Source of the DNA: Lachnospiraceae bacterium UBA2868
GTDB taxonomy: Bacteria > Bacillota_A > Clostridia > Lachnospirales > Lachnospiraceae
NCBI GenBank assembly: GCA_002350465.1
Contig: DEEW01000006.1
Span: forward strand, 1 to 6,604
Reading direction: 5' to 3'
Length of the DNA stretch: 6,604 bases
Shown: in pieces, positions 5,668 to 6,604 of the stretch
How the letters are laid out: every line of letters starts with the position of its first letter
Numbering within the stretch: position 1 is the first letter of the stretch
The notes under the pieces: model-generated
What the model was told of the DNA's origin: nothing
The model's input: only the letters and a program-made list of their open reading frames with translations
Database searches by the model: none
Translations under genes and position numbers: made by a program

Positions 5668-6604
5668 GACACGGCGGCGACATTTATAATAACAGCGTTA
5701 ACTTTGACTTTTCGGTAAGTCTGAACCCGTATGTGACTGATGAGTTAAAGACTGTCATGGGCGAAGCTGCGGCAGAAGGTATGGCATCGGCAGGAGTTTA
5801 CCCGGATCCGGAACAGAGGGCCGTAAGATCAGCTATAGCAGATATGGAGAATGTAGAGCCTGAATGTGTTTATGCCGGGAGCGGAGCATCCGAATTACTG
5901 CTCGCAATTGCACGCATGCGTAACCCTAAGAAGGCTCTTTTGATCGAACCATGTTACAGCGGTTACGGCTATGCACTGAACTGCATAGGGGATTGCGACA
6001 TCAGGAGATGCTTGCTGAGGGAAGACGAAGGATTCCGTCTGACCGAAGACGTTCTTGCAGCCCTTACGGAAGAGATTGACATGGTGTTTCTTGCCGATCC
6101 GAATAATCCGACAGGAAGGAACATAGACGGTAACCTGCTGGAGAAGATACTCGACAGAGCATCTGAACTTAATATAAGTGTAGTACTTGACCGGAGTTTT
6201 TACATGCTCTCGGATGCGTATGCGAAAAACACTGATGAGAAGTATTCGGAGCTGATCTTAAAATACAAAAACCTGTTTGTTATAAAATCATTTACCAAGT
6301 GTTTTGCTCTTCCCGGAATAAGAATGGGATATGTCATAAGCGGTGCTGACAACGTTTTTAAGCTTATCCGCTACCTTCCGGAATGGAATCTCTCATCTGT
6401 ATCAAATGCATATATGAGAAGATTATCCTGCTTTGCAAAGGACGGAAAATTTTTTAACGATTCAATTAAAATGATTAAAACCGAACGTGATTTTCTGACC
6501 CGGGAGTTGTCGGGAATCGGATTCGAGGTATTCAAAAGTGATGCAAATTATCTTCTCATTAAATGTCAAAAAAACATCTTAGAGAAGCTATTATCCAAAA
6601 AAAT
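5664..6604 (+). CDS. cobD: Threonine-phosphate decarboxylase, PLP-dependent (CobD of Salmonella), 3' end cut by window
   Basis: Class I/II fold PLP enzyme that decarboxylates L-threonine O-3-phosphate to (R)-1-amino-2-propanol O-2-phosphate (EC 4.1.1.81), the linker consumed by CbiB. The N-terminus MRHGGDIY, then VNFDFSVSLNPY, is characteristic of the family (HGGD, DFSxNxNP). Also visible are YPDPEQRAVRSAIA, AGSGASELL for PLP phosphate binding, DPNNPTG (145-151), Asp176 for the pyridine nitrogen, and SFTKCFALPGIRMGY with Schiff-base Lys212 and Arg220. The segment after Asp176 reads DRSF rather than the common DEAF or DECF. The 313 codons present leave about 40 expected residues, including the substrate-carboxylate arginine region, beyond the edge. 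The start overlaps the cbiB stop as ATGA. Histidinol-phosphate aminotransferase (HisC) is the main alternative, but the N-terminal motif and the operon favour CobD. Confidence 0.9.
   Translation, partial: MRHGGDIYNNSVNFDFSVSLNPYVTDELKTVMGEAAAEGMASAGVYPDPEQRAVRSAIADMENVEPECVYAGSGASELLLAIARMRNPKKALLIEPCYSGYGYALNCIGDCDIRRCLLREDEGFRLTEDVLAALTEEIDMVFLADPNNPTGRNIDGNLLEKILDRASELNISVVLDRSFYMLSDAYAKNTDEKYSELILKYKNLFVIKSFTKCFALPGIRMGYVISGADNVFKLIRYLPEWNLSSVSNAYMRRLSCFAKDGKFFNDSIKMIKTERDFLTRELSGIGFEVFKSDANYLLIKCQKNILEKLLSKK

Noticed and set aside
5664..6604. HisC (histidinol-phosphate aminotransferase) identity for the last gene
   Set aside because: HisC and CobD are homologous, but the HGGD N-terminus with DFSVSLNP, and the position after cbiB, point to threonine-phosphate decarboxylase.

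Overview
The window is one tightly packed stretch of a coenzyme B12 (adenosylcobalamin) biosynthesis operon, with every gene on the + strand. Mixed GC content (mid-40s % by eye), frequent ATA, AGA and AGG codons, purine-rich Shine-Dalgarno sites and the gene set suggest a Clostridia-type Firmicute, most likely Lachnospiraceae. That assignment is inference; no rRNA or other marker is present.

Layout: cobQ/cbiP (cobyric acid synthase, 39-1508), a 19-nt gap, cobT (1528-2616), cobU (2613-3236, overlapping cobT by ATGA), cobS (3157-3948, inside the 3' end of cobU), a 95-nt gap, cobC-type phosphatase (4044-4658), cbiB (4603-5667, overlapping cobC by 56 nt), and a cobD-type threonine-phosphate decarboxylase (from 5664, overlapping cbiB by ATGA) that runs off the right edge. 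The first 39 nt may be the tail of a preceding gene ending in TAATG. The only sizeable gap, 3949-4043, holds imperfect inverted repeats and a weak -10-like box but no convincing gene.

Together the genes cover the late half of B12 synthesis. CobQ amidates adenosylcobyrinic acid a,c-diamide to adenosylcobyric acid. CobD makes (R)-1-amino-2-propanol phosphate and CbiB attaches it, giving adenosylcobinamide phosphate. CobU activates that with GTP to adenosylcobinamide-GDP. CobT makes alpha-ribazole phosphate from nicotinate mononucleotide and a lower-ligand base. CobS joins the two halves and CobC removes the remaining phosphate. Corrin-ring genes, cobalt insertion, adenosyltransferase and threonine kinase are not in the window.

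I see no mobile element, CRISPR array, tRNA, rRNA or clear terminator, and no evidence for a new system. The points worth checking are local: the long cobU/cobS overlap, the cobC leader, an unusual residue beside the PLP aspartate of CobD, an acidic variant loop in CobU, and the true start of CobQ.
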